A DNA stretch of 64,000 bases from Macquaria australasica (Eukaryota > Chordata > Actinopteri > Centrarchiformes > Percichthyidae), in contig SEMN01000145.1 in assembly GCA_005408345.1 (NCBI GenBank), forward strand, positions 682,001 to 746,000, in the 5' to 3' direction. Positions 48,109 to 60,400 of this stretch are shown piece after piece (position 1 is the first letter of the stretch; every line of letters starts with the position of its first letter). The notes beneath the pieces are model-generated. The model did no database searches. It saw only the letters and a list, made by a program, of their open reading frames with translations, and was not told the DNA's origin. The position numbers were made by a program, and so were the translations under genes.

Positions 48109-48420
48109 GTGGAAGGAGCGCGCAGGGAGGAGGGAGGAGGAGGAGGGTGGTGCTGCTGCTGGCGTTAGCTTGTTGGCTGCTCTTTGCAGGAAGCTAACGC
48201 TACCGGGCAGCATTGAACAACCAATCAGAGTTCTTCCTTTAATAATTTCCCGAAGAACGAAACCTTTTTAAAAGTGCTTCATCGCCCTGATATCCAACCA
48301 CAGACATTCACACACGCCGAGAAAATAAACGACACAACTCGACCGCTCTCCGCTGACACACACTGCTCCACGTGTTTATTATGTGACGTCATGTAACCGC
48401 GCCAGATGCATTCACATGCT
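48109..48420 (-). promoter_or_regulatory. trmt10a: trmt10a 5' flank / CpG-rich promoter region
   Basis: CpG density rises from about 48000 to 48420 compared with the surrounding AT-rich DNA, as expected for a housekeeping promoter covering exon 1. No TATA box is evident at a fixed distance. 'cacgtgtttattatgtgacgtcatgtaac' near 48369-48397 contains an E-box core (CACGTG) and a CRE-like TGACGTCA; I split it here only to name the motifs. Confidence 0.45.
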
Positions 48421-49607
48421 ATCAAGGCGAGTTAGATTATGAGCTATCAATACATACGAATGTATTACACACAGCAGCCCTTCAGCTGATAATAGAAGAC
48501 ATGATAACGGAATTGGCAATATGTTACCTTCATGCACAGACAATACACAAACTATGTCAACATGTATGGAAATGTGTGTCCCATTTCACACGACTGAACT
48601 GTAACTGAAGTCACTAGTTTAAACAACGCTCTTGACGTTGTATTTATTAACGTACATGTAAACAAAATTACTTTGAATGAATGGGGAACAAACACTACAG
48701 ATTCAGAATTCTGAAGTAAGAGATAACGAGGAGTACCTGAAGGCAGCATCAGGTGGAGAAGCCAGAAGATGGTTCGACTTCATTCTCATTTTCTGCAGGT
48801 GGTTCTGGGATATGGTCCAGCGGTCCAAGGGAAAATACATATATATTCATTTATTGTTCTAAGACGTTGTAACACAGTCCTGAATTTCTATTATAACAAC
48901 ATACTGTAGTAAAGATACCTTTTATTTATTGGAAGGATGCTCTACAGCCACCAGGGGCCCCACATTGGGAAATTACAAATAAGAAGCTGGCAATCAGAAC
49001 CTTGATTGCCAGCTTCTGTTCTGTACATTGACAACAAGAGGTATGTGATATATTCCTCATAAATATATTTCTGATGCTGATCTGTTGACATTGTAAACCA
49101 GCCAGAGGCTTATGTGTGTGTGTTGTGGCTCTGGATGCATGTAATGGAATGCGCTGCAGACAGCCTCTGTGTGTATACAGTTAGGGCTCTGCAACACGAT
49201 CCTGCATCCCTCCACCTCCGTCCCCTCCCGAAACCCAGTTTCTATGTGGGCCCACGGCCAGCAGAGGAGCCTTTAACACTGACTGCTTATTTAGCACACA
49301 TTCCAGCATCAACAGTGGTAAGCCAGTTTTCAGCCTGTCAAACACGCCGGTAAGTTGTCAGTGCAGAGTGGGATTTCTAGAAGATGGAAACCATGAATGT
49401 CATTTGGTCTGAGTTATTTCTTGATCAACTGTGGCTGAAAACGACTGATTCTGAACAGACAACCTGGACTCCTCAACACCACAGCTTGGACATTATCACA
49501 TTTTGAGATGCATCCAAGTTCCACCTCTGCCTCTGAAGGACTTTCAGCCTCCAGAAAGTGTTCCCTCCACTTCCAGACCAGCTGACAAGTGTCCTGTCCT
49601 CATTTAT
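48421..49607. other. Intergenic stretch, no gene identified
   Basis: No coherent gene model. One + strand segment, about 49182-49320, is bounded by an AG acceptor-like and a GTAAGC donor-like site and is open (LQHDPASLHLRPLPKPSF...), but it has no family resemblance and no partner exon. A 19-base inverted repeat (aagaagctggcaatcagaac region against ttgattgccagcttctgttc) sits at about 48979-49022. Confidence 0.4.
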
Positions 49608-49780
49608 TCAGTTAAATGAATATATCAACATTTTGGTTTTATTTCAGAGAGTGAGATGAGAAGATTGATGTCAACCTCATGTCCGTGTTTTAAGCACAGA
49701 GCTGGAGTCAGGATGTGGTTAGCCTAGCTTAGCATAAAGACCGGAAGCAGGGGACAACAATTAGCCTGGCTCTACCTGCC
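49608..49780. mobile_element. MITE family fragment, copy E
   Basis: Contains 'tgaatatatcaacattttgg', 'gatgagaagattgatgtcaa', 'gagctggagtcaggatgtgg', 'cttagcataaagaccggaag' and 'ttagcctggctc', the left half of the family. It is truncated before the mirrored right half. Confidence 0.6.
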
Positions 49781-50027
49781 AACACTTCTTGTTGGCTGTC
49801 TGTAAGGCATTGTTCCCAAGAAATCTGTCCAGCAGATCCTGTAGTTATATGTTGAAAATATAGTCATCAAATGCCATTAAAATAAAGGTTATAATCTACA
49901 AAACTTCAACTTTTCAACGAGTCTTTACCTTGCTTAGCCTGCTGCCGCTGCGCCCCGGCCCCAGATGAGCAGCAGGAAATGGGTCTTTTCAGCTGCTCCA
50001 ACAACAAACTGACCCTTTGGTGAAACA

Positions 50028-53000
50028 CTGAAAGTAAAAGCCAGATGTCTGTGCCTGCACGGAGACTGATGGTGAGGTGCTGCATCCAGACTGTGGAGGC
50101 TGCACAGAAGAGCTATGTTAATGTTCTTTTTTCCCCGATTCTGTGTCATATCCACTTTAGTGCTCTGAGAATGAATAACCTCCACATTTACACAGACTAT
50201 CTTCATCTGTCGGAGGTATTTTAAGTATTTTAAATATAGCATATAATCATGACAGCTGTTCTACGAACCCTCTTTAGACATGAACGTTGTCTTGGTCTTT
50301 ATTTGACCAGATTTGTTCCTTTTACATCACAGGTTCATACAGATCCTACCAACACTGGATCCCACACCTGGAAGAACTTACCTGATGCTGTGTGTGGTCA
50401 CTTGTGTTCGAATGTGCCACACACTCCAGACGTTTAAGGATCCAAGGACAACGCAGTAGTTAAAGATAACCAGGCATTTATACCTCCATTGTGTTTGCAT
50501 GTGGTTTTTGAAAAAACACTGTTGGTATTACTTTAAAAATCAAAGATCAAGTGGAGCAGGAAATCTAAACCCTTATTGTTTTTGTACAACATGAATGGAA
50601 ATATAAAATGTATAAAGGTAAGGGAGGAACTAACCAAAGCCTGTAACTGGTATACCTGTAAAGATTCACCTACATGTGTCTGTGGTTCATACTGTAGGTC
50701 ATGAATTAACAACAATCAACAAGTGGAAAATATAATAGAGAGGTCTGCAAAAGGGTTTCATATTTATTACATTTTCACAAACACAGCTAACATCAGCATC
50801 TGATGAAACATCCCTTGCGGTATTCGTGACACAACTTTGAACCAACACTGTACATTTGCAAAACACATCAAAATTAAAAACCTAAGCTATGCCTTCATTT
50901 GAGCATTTCTTTTACTTTGGACAAGATTTTCCATTGTTTCATTTCTCTCTATCCATCTAAACCCACCTTCCCCTGTGCTGCCTGGTGCATTCACCATTTC
51001 ACTCCAAATGAAAGTGCCCTCACTCCAAACGTCACAGACGTCCTCACTTATTCTATTCATGACAAATCTACTTTCTTTTACCTTCACAGTATTTACTGTC
51101 TGTCCAGAAAGTTCATCGTTTTCAAAGCAGCAGGGTGGTCTGGCTTCAAACCCCCACCCTGTCTGAGTGTCCTTGTGCAAGGCTTTGAAATATACACCGT
51201 TCTGGAAGACTGACATCACATCAAGTCGGTGAATAAATATTGGGATGGATTATATTTTTTGCCTGTATTGCACTATCCCTATTATATACTGTTAATTTTC
51301 AACTTTTATTTTGGCAGTTAGTATACAGGAAGTGACTGCACACTAAAAATATGATAGAAGAAAATACTGGAATGAAATCCGTGCCCACAGATTGTCAAAC
51401 CAAGTGAACGGATTGCTAAACTAAACTGGGCACATAGTTTAGGGGAGGTTTTTAAGTCCAGGTTCAGGAACATGCATCTGGTTTTCAGAATAAAAGCAAA
51501 GAAATGATCACTCTTTAAATAAACAGCTTTAAAGTCATGTAATGCAGTGTTTAATTGTCAGACAAGCTAAATGAAAGCAAAGACTAATAACTGGCATCAA
51601 AACATATTACATCCCATATGGTGTACTTAATAGACTGAAACAAGCGAGTCACTGCATGTTAGCCATTATACAATCTTTGATTCTTCTTCTTCGATCTTTG
51701 AATCTTTGATTGATCTTTGATTATTAAAGCACAAGTTCTATCTCAAACACATCCCCTGGCCTCTACTTTTGGACTTATAAAGTACACATTAACAATCAAA
51801 AAGGACGTGCACAGTGTTTAATTTATACTCTGTGTCTGACGGTCACTCTATCATGTGCAGCATTCAGGTGAGGACACGCCTTACATTTTATTTTCCTAAC
51901 ACTGATTATTAATTTGTTCTTTCATTTAGTGAGCATACTGTAAATAACATTTACATTGCCTTAACACTATCTAATATACTACCCACATTTTATTCTGAAG
52001 GTCAGAGGTCCATATTGCAAATTCTATCGTTCCCATGGAACTGAAATTTTGTTTCCCCTTACAGTTTATTTTTGCACAGTTTATCAACCCAGGCATTCAT
52101 CTGTCTGCTCAGTTTAGGAATCTACTTGCTTGGTATATTAATCCGTGCACTTGGTTCATCAATTGTTTTGCACCAATTTCCATTTCCAAATTTGTTTTAC
52201 TTCAGCACACATAAACATAAATATAATCTATCTACCTGTAAGAGCAAATCAGAATGTTTTTCGTAATCTTTAATTTGGACATATAAATCCAAAACAGTGA
52301 CCACAGCTTAGCATTTTCTACATTAAAACATTTCAGCAGCGCAGATGGCAGAAAACGGACTTTCCTAATTCAAACTACAACACCAACCCAACCTATATAT
52401 ATAATCCATGTGACCTATTCCTTAAAATATAATACAATACCTTTCAACATGAACACTTCTTAATAAGACTTCTAAAAAAATTCACTGTGATCTTTTCACA
52501 AATGTGGTAACACCATCGTTACTGCAGTTATTATAAAAGAATGCTTGATGTTGGCTTGGACTGGATATTCTAGTTTCCTAGCATAAAGACAGTAAAGTAA
52601 CATATTTCCAACAGTTGATTCAAAATGAAAGAAGAGTGGACTGGCCAGCAGATCCACAGTGTGTGAACTATTTTAAGTACAAAACAATAAGTCAGTGTCA
52701 AAATAATTATTTAGAAACAGTGATACGTATACTGTAGAAATACATGTCAAATGGGGCTAAAACATACATCAGTCTGCAGGTCACACAGGTGAGTTGTCCT
52801 ACAAGTCTCTCTTTGCCCTGCCTGCCTGCTAGATAGCATCCTATAGCTGCACTGGTCTTTAAACCTTTTTAAAGCTGATTGGAAAACTAAAATCTGATTC
52901 TTTACATTCCAGTGAGAAGGATTGGCCAGTTTTATTTCTGTGTGATCAGGTAATAATTAATCAACTTCATCTCAACATAACACAAACTGTGTTAACATGG

Positions 53001-54699
53001 TCGTTGGATTCACCATGTTCAAAAATGAACTGAATATTCTGCTATATGCATGATGAGAGATCTCTAGGATGTACACACACACTACATCAGTAATATTATG
53101 TTAATGAGTTCAGCATGTTTGATTAGCTAATTATGACATTTCCAGGTATGTAAAAACACATGGTAGTAAATGCTGACTTTTGTGCATTTTAAAGAAATAG
53201 TAGTGTCACTGCATACAATCCAATACACAATAGATGGTAAGAAAATGTCAATTGGTATAGATATTTGGCTAAATATTATAAATAATTATTATAAATAATG
53301 TTTAGACAAATTGTTATGCAATAATGTATTGTAAAATGAAATAAATTACACAAGTCACAAAAAACTACATAATCTGAAATGTTAAAAACGATGAATTTCC
53401 AGAATTAAAACCTGATCAGTTTAGCGGGTGGTTGATTACTGTGCTAGCAAAGCCAATGCAGTATAGACCTACGAATTAAATGAGTCTTTCAAATTTTTAC
53501 AATGTGATGTTATAAAACAAAGCAAGAAATACATACTTTATATACATCTTGTACAAATTAGAAAAAGGTGAAACAGGATGTAAATGAGCCCTTTGGTACA
53601 AGGGCCCTTATCCAACACCTCCAGCCAAAAAAATAAACATACGTAGCACGATGAAGAGACTGAAACCCAGAGTAGTCCAGCATCCCCTCAGAGCACAGCC
53701 CTGTTGGGAACCAAGAAAACAAAACAGACAATAAGTTCTTTCGAACACACCATTAACATCTGAAAACCAAATACACGTATTTACCAGAGGTACTTTCATT
53801 AGAGAAAACATTGCTTCCACATCTGAAATATTTCATTTGTGCACAACAGGATGGTAGAGTCACATTTTCCTATTAAGAAACCTTATGTTCTAAGGAAAAG
53901 GGTTTTTCTCTTTATATGTTTCTATAAAGAATCACATGATACATTACAATGACATATACAATATATACACTGTAGTGACCTCTGATCAAACAGCCTAACA
54001 GTGCTTTGGACCCCCCTGGCTCCTTTCAAAGACCCTGGTGGTCCAAATTAGAGTTGTACAGAAGATTATTAATGACAGAATTTTTGAGCAAAAACTCAAA
54101 CAGTATTCAATCTGCAATTTAAGAATGCTCTGAAACCAACTGGTAATTACAGAACGTGTTTTGAGTGCAGATTCCTGATTTTGTTTACACACTGAATTGC
54201 AATTTCGATTATTTTGCCCTTACCAAACAGTAGTGACTGAAGTATCTGACCCAGTGTCTAATATAGGTTTCGATAACAGATACCAAACAGTCATATTGAT
54301 GGAAGAAATATACCAACTTAAGAGTTGTTATTTCTGTAAATTGACTTACAACAACATGTATAGGTGCATCTATCTAAGCCAATGGCTCTGGCACAGCAAG
54401 ATGATGCCCCCATTCTTATTCCCACCTACAATGCTCTGATTGGCTCATTGTTTTTCCATCTGGGAAAAAAGCCGTCAATCAAATGAAAAGTAAATAAGTA
54501 AAACTTTTACATATGTTATTTATTATATGTAATTTTTATAATATGTATTTATTTTATGTTTTATATTTCTTATTTATATAGATCTTTTCAGAAGGCAGTG
54601 TAGTGAAGCCAACACCAGGGTGATATGGGAATGCTGTGGAGTTTTTGTTGGTAATCTTGCAGCAGAATTTTTTACTAATTGTAGATATGCTACAGCGTC
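50028..54699. other. Intergenic or 3' UTR-like AT-rich DNA
   Basis: No recognisable gene. The region is AT-rich and unusually poor in repeats from about 51.2 to 53.6 kb. One - strand candidate terminal exon at 53700-53608 (see findings) could make the sequence to its left a long 3' UTR on the - strand. Otherwise I see nothing that supports an annotation. Confidence 0.4.
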
Positions 54700-55140
54700 T
54701 TGCCTTAAACAAGAATACACTGTGTTACAATAGTCAAGAAATGAGACAAAACAATGGATGATTTGTTCGAGCAGTCAGAGAGATAAGAAGGGACGTAGGT
54801 CTGATTTGGGGCAAAGACCAGAACTTCAGTTTTGTTGAGATTTAACTGCAGGAAACTAGTACTATTAGACATCCAGGCACTAATCTCCTTGCAGCAATTA
54901 TGTAAAATGGCCACGTTTAACAAATACATAAAGCTGGACATCAGCATAGCAATGATAAGAGACACAGCCAAACTGGCGAATATTGTGCACTAAAGAGAAC
55001 ATGTAAGGGGAGAATAATATATCCCAACACACTTCTTCAGACAGTGTAACAGAATATTATGATCAATGGTATCACAAGTAGCACTTCAATCTATAAGAAC
55101 TAAGATGCAGCTGCAATAAGCTGTCATTTGTTACTTCGAG
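54700..55140 (-). mobile_element. Possible relic of an L2-like LINE
   Basis: On the - strand the frame at 54971-54705 contains ISAWMSN...FLQLNLNKTEVLVFAPNQ, comparable with TWMTCNFLMLNSDKTEVIVLGP, the reverse-transcriptase thumb of the L2-type element at 57488-60601. The flanking sequence is decayed and no catalytic motif remains, so the assignment rests on this one block. Confidence 0.4.
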
Positions 55141-56580
55141 GAAAAACCAGACTGTAATCTGTCAAATAAATAGTTTTCCTCGACAGTTTCCAAAAGTTGC
55201 TGGCTTTTTCTGACATTTTAGATATGAGCACAACACCTGACCTGCTTGAACTGCTGAAAAAAATCAATAATGTGAACAGCCCTGCTGTCTGTTGCACCAG
55301 CTATACATAAGTTCTCTCTTAAGTTGTGGTGAAAAGTCCACACTAAACGATACGTTGAAACAAGTTAGTTTGATACTAAAACTGTGTTGATGTTTAGTTG
55401 CACCAAGGTTCATCTTAGCTACTCTGGTGTAAAGACCACATTAACCAAAATAGTGTAGCAGAAAATGACGTTTTTGCTTCCTGTGGCCAGTAACATTACT
55501 GTGTTGTCTCTCATGCCCAATTGTCTTTGAACACTTTGCTACGCAATAGCTAACGGCTAAAAATAAATCACCAAACAACAGCAAAAAGGTACGTAAACTA
55601 GGACAAAGCATTATGACCAGGTGGTAACTACAACATAGGGTAATATGGTACCCTATTATTGGGCAAATGAAATTGTAACATTATTACAAACACATAATGA
55701 TAGCCTACACTGGCAAACTGTTAAATGAGTTGTTGTTAATTAGAAAGTTATCTCGCCCTATTTCTTTTGCTTTCCGGTATAATTCGCTCCTCCTCATCCT
55801 GACGGTGTCTGCATTTATACCATCCCATGATCAGTGGGACCACTCATGTTCTTTTCAAAGCTTCTATCATGTAATCAACAGGGTCATGACGAGATCTCAA
55901 TTCTGACTGTCTGAAAATGAAAGCCTGCTTAAGGCTACACCTACCTGTGTCAGAGAGGAAGAGACAGCTTCTAGTGGTGAAAATCAGACTTTAATTCCAA
56001 TTGAACTGAATTCAATTTTACACAAATAGCAGCAGCTCTGTGAGGCTGTACTTAGGACAGCAGTGCTTTGAGCTAAATGCAAACATCAGCATGCTAACAT
56101 GCTCACAATTACAATGCTAAAATACTGATATTAAGCAGATATAATGTTAACTAAGTTTACCATCTTAGTTTAGCATGTTGACATGCTAACATTTTCTAAT
56201 TAGCAGTAAACACAATGTACAGCTGAGGCTGATGGGAATTCCATTAGATATGCAGGTCATAAACCAAAATATTGGACAGATTAAAATTTGGACCTGAAAG
56301 GAAAGTCAGAGGATCACCAAAGTCATTAGGATTCATCCTTTGGGTACCATGAACGTCTATACAAAATTTCAGGGCAATCTATCTGATCTTTGTTGAGATA
56401 TTTCAGTCTGGACCATCCAAAAGACCAACATTGCCATCCCTAGAGCCACGCCGCTAGCATGGCTAAACATGAATTATTTATTTATTTATGTACTTTGAAC
56501 CATTTTGGGTCTCCATACAACTGTAGTTTCATTTTACTTTTTTGTGTCCTTTATAAAGTTATTATTATTATTATTATTAT
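55141..56580. other. Intergenic DNA before the LINE cluster
   Basis: No coding exon recognised. The stretch at about 56060-56200 is rich in 'catgctaacatgc'/'gcatgttgacatgctaac' words with inverted symmetry, as in many fish repeats. A (TTA)n run lies at 56561-56580 directly before the LINE fragment. Confidence 0.4.
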
Positions 56581-56583
56581 ATA

Positions 56584-56888
56584 AAACGGTGGACTGCCCC
56601 CTTTGGGTTGGAGGTGAGTTACTGCCCCAGACGGGGGAGTTCAAGTATCTCGGGGTCTTGTTCACGAGTGATGGTAAGATGGAACGTGAGATGGACAGGC
56701 GGATCGGTGCAGCATCAGCAGTAATGCGGGCATTGTACCGGACCGTGGTGGTGAAGAGGGAGCTGAGCCGGAAGGCAAAGCTGTCGATTTACCACTCGAT
56801 CTACGTTCCAACCCTCACCTATGGTCATGAGCTTTGGGTAGTGACCGAAAGAATGAGATCGCGGATACAAGCGGCCGAAATGAGTTTA
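56584..56888 (+). mobile_element. Internal fragment of the LINE family seen at 23.7-27 kb
   Basis: About 305 bases nearly identical to 26797-27030 plus the adjoining part held in reverse at 24134-24060. The frame reads KTVDCPLWVGGELLPQ ... RSRIQAAEMS and then stops at 56910. Both the 5' and 3' parts of the element are absent, and no TGGA tail follows. It covers the exact point where the other copy is broken, so it shows how that copy was joined before inversion. Confidence 0.85.
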
Positions 56889-56932
56889 ACTTCCATATTT
56901 TTGGTTATTTAGGAGAAAAACCTGCACAGTAA

Positions 56933-57451
56933 TTAATTTCCCTTTACAAAAGGGATTATTATCTTCTGATTATTGGCAGCTCCATTTTGCGAAACGTGAA
57001 ATTAGCGACACCAGCGGCCATAGTCAAATGCATCCCAGGGGCCAGAGCGGGCGACGTTCAATCCTATTTAAAACTGCTGGCTAAGGATAAACGTAAATAT
57101 GCTAAGATTGTTATTCACGTCGGCGGTAATGACAGCCGATTGCGCCAATCGGAGGTCACGAAAATTAATGTGGAGTCGGTGTGTACATATGCAAAGACAA
57201 TGTCGGACTCCGTAGTTTTCTCTGGACCCCTACCTAATCTTACTAGCGATGACATGTATAGCCGCATGTCATCATTCAACCGCTGGTTGTCGAGGTGGTG
57301 TCCAGGTAATGATGTGGGCTTTGTAGATAATTGGCGGACTTTCTGGAGAAGACCTGGTCTGATTAGGAGAGATGGCATTCATCCCACTTTGGATGGAGCC
57401 GCTCTCATATCTAGAAATCTGGCCGAATTTATTAGTGGCCCAAAGCCATGA
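56933..57451 (+). CDS. L2-type LINE ORF1, C-terminal part with SGNH-esterase-like domain
   Basis: The open frame (no ATG; a stop precedes it at 56930-56932) shows the block order of SGNH hydrolases found in ORF1 of CR1/L2-type LINEs: LLIIGSSILR with the nucleophile-position Ser, HVGGND (block III), and RDGIHPTLDGA (block V, Asp...His). It ends at the TGA at 57449-57451. The N-terminal part of ORF1 is missing, so the element is 5'-truncated. ORF2 follows in the same reading frame. Confidence 0.8.
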   Translation, partial: LISLYKRDYYLLIIGSSILRNVKLATPAAIVKCIPGARAGDVQSYLKLLAKDKRKYAKIVIHVGGNDSRLRQSEVTKINVESVCTYAKTMSDSVVFSGPLPNLTSDDMYSRMSSFNRWLSRWCPGNDVGFVDNWRTFWRRPGLIRRDGIHPTLDGAALISRNLAEFISGPKP

Positions 57452-57487
57452 CAACTCAGAGTTCAGACCATAGACTTAATACAGTCT

Positions 57488-60400
57488 GTGGTCCAGACCA
57501 GGAGGCAGAGTTGCAGTCCTACACGCTTCTCTGCGCTTCCATTAGAGCAGTTACCCACCCTAAACTCCACAGAGAGGTTGTCTGCCCCCAGACCACTTAA
57601 ATTATTTAAATCAAAAGTAAACAGAAGAAGAGTTACACATAAAAACCTAATAAAAAGTAAAACCACCACTGCAACAGTACAACAAAATAGGAGAATTAAA
57701 TGTGGACTCTTAAACATCAGATCTCTCTCATCTAAAGCTGTTCTAGTAAACGATCTAATATCAGATCATAATATTGATTTATTTTGTCTTACTGAAACCT
57801 GGCTGTGTCAAGGTGAATATGTTAGCCTAAATGAATCCACTCCCCCCAGTCACATTAATACTCACATTCCTCGAGGCTCAGGCCGAGGAGGTGGAGTTGC
57901 AGCCATCTTCGACTCAAGCCTATTAATCAAACCGAAACCGAAACTAAATTATAACTCGTTCGAAAGCCTTGTTCTTAGCCTTTCACACCCAACCTGGAAA
58001 ACAGTACAGCCAATTCTATTTGTTATAGTGTACCGAGCTCCTGGACCGTATTCTGAATTTTTATCTGAATTCTCAGAGTTCTTATCAGGTTTAGTCCTTA
58101 AAACGGATAAAATAATTATTGTAGGTGATTTTAATATTCATGTGGATGTAGAAAATGATAGCCTTAGTGCTGCGTTTATCTCATTACTAGATTCGATTGG
58201 CTTCTGTCAGAGTGTACATAAACCCACTCACTGTTTTAACCACACCCTCGACCTTGTTCTTGTTTATGGGATTGAGATTGAACATCTAATAGTCTTTCCA
58301 CAGAATTCTTTTTTATCAGACCATTTTCTATTAACTTTTGAATTCCTATTACTGGACTACACGCCATCAGGCAAACATTCCTACACTAGATGTCTATCTG
58401 ATAGTGCTGTAGCTACATTTAAGGAAGTGATTCCATCGGCATTAAATTCAGTTCCATGTCTCAATGTAACAGATGACTCCTATGCTAACTTTAGTCCCTC
58501 CCAAATTGATCATCTTGTTGATAGTGCTGCAGGCTCACTACGAATAACACTCGACTCTATCGCCCCTCTAAAAAAGAAGATAATAAAACAGAGGAGGTTA
58601 GCTCCATGGTATAACCCGCAAACCCACAAATTAAAACAAACATCGCGAAAACTTGAAAGGAATTGGCGTTCCACCAATCTGGAAGAATCACGTTTAGCCT
58701 GGCAAGATAGTCTTAAAATTTATAGGAAGGCCCTCCGTAATGCCAGAGCTGCCTACTACTCATCATTAATAGAGGAAAATAAGAACAACCCCAGGTTTCT
58801 GTTCAGCACTGTAGCCAGGCTGACAGAGAGTCACAGCTCTGTTGAGCCATGTATTCCTATAGACCTCAGTAGTAATGACTTTATGAGCTTCTTTAATGAT
58901 AAAATTCTAACTATTAGAGACAAAATTCAGCACCTCCTGCCCTCAGTTGGTACTGACTTATCTTCAAACACAGGAACCTTAGAAACAACTGTAAAACCTG
59001 TACATTTAGACTGCTTTTCTCCCATCAACCTTAATCAACTAACTTCCATGATTTCCTCATCTAAGCCATCAACGTGTCTCTTAGACCCCGTCCCAACTAG
59101 GCTGCTTAAAGAAATTTTACCCTTAGTTAGCACTTATTTACTAGATATGATCAATCTGTCCTTATTAAAAGGCTATGTGCCACAGTCCTTTAAAGTAGCT
59201 GTAATTAAGCCTCTTCTTAAAAAGCCCACTCTTGATCCAGGGATTTTGTCAAATTATAGACCTATATCTAACCCTCCTTTTCTCTCTAAGGTCCTTGAGA
59301 AAGCAGTCGCCAATCAGTTGTGTGACTTTCTACACAACAACAAGCTGTTTGAGGATTTTCAGTCAGGATTTAGAGTGCATCATAGCACAGAGACAGCACT
59401 GGTGAAAGTTACAAATGACCTTCTAATTGCATCAGACAAAGGACTTGTCTCTGTACTTGTCTTACTAGATCTTAGTGCTGCATTCGATACCATTGACCAT
59501 CACATTCTATTACAGAGACTAGAACATTTTATTGGCATTAAAGGTACTGCACTAAGCTGGTTTAAATCCTATTTATCAGATCGATATCAGTTTGTACACG
59601 TTAATGATGAATCCTCTATGCACGCCAAAGTTAGTCACGGAGTTCCACAAGGTTCTGTGCTTGGACCAATTCTATTTACCTTGTATATGCTTCCTTTAGG
59701 CAATATTATTAGGAAGCACTCCATAAATTTTCATTGTTATGCAGATGATACCCAATTGTATTTATCGATCAAGCCAGATGAAACCAATCAATTAGCTAAA
59801 CTTCAAGCATGCCTTAAGGACATAAAAACCTGGATGACCTGCAATTTTCTGATGTTAAACTCAGACAAAACCGAAGTTATTGTACTTGGCCCCGAACACC
59901 TTCGAAACACATTATCTAAAGATATAGTTTCTCTAGATGGCATTGCCCTGGCCTCCAGCGAAACCGTAAGGAATCTTGGAGTTATCTTTGATCAGGATAT
60001 GTCCTTTAACTCCCACATAAAACAAACTTCAAGAACTGCCTTTTTTCACTTACGTAACATTGCAAAAATCAGGCACATCCTGTCTCAAAAAGATGCAGAA
60101 AAACTAGTCCATGCATTTGTTATATCTAGGCTGGATTATTGCAACTCTCTATTAACAGGCTGCCCCAATAAGTCCCTTAAGACTCTCCAGCTGATTCGGA
60201 ATGCTGCGGCACGTTTACTGACAAGAACCAGAGAAAGAGATCATATTTCTCCAATATTAGCTTCTCTACACTGGCTCCCTGTAAAATCCAGAATAGAATT
60301 TAAAATCCTTCTCCTCACCTTCAAAGCCCTAAATGATCAGGCACCATCATATCTTAAAGAGCTCATAGTACCCTATTACCCCACTAGAGCACTGCGCTCC

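Noticed and set aside
49114..49353. Open frame on the + strand bounded by splice-like sites
   Set aside because: No recognisable protein family and no partner exons; not mttp, the gene expected beside trmt10a in mammals.
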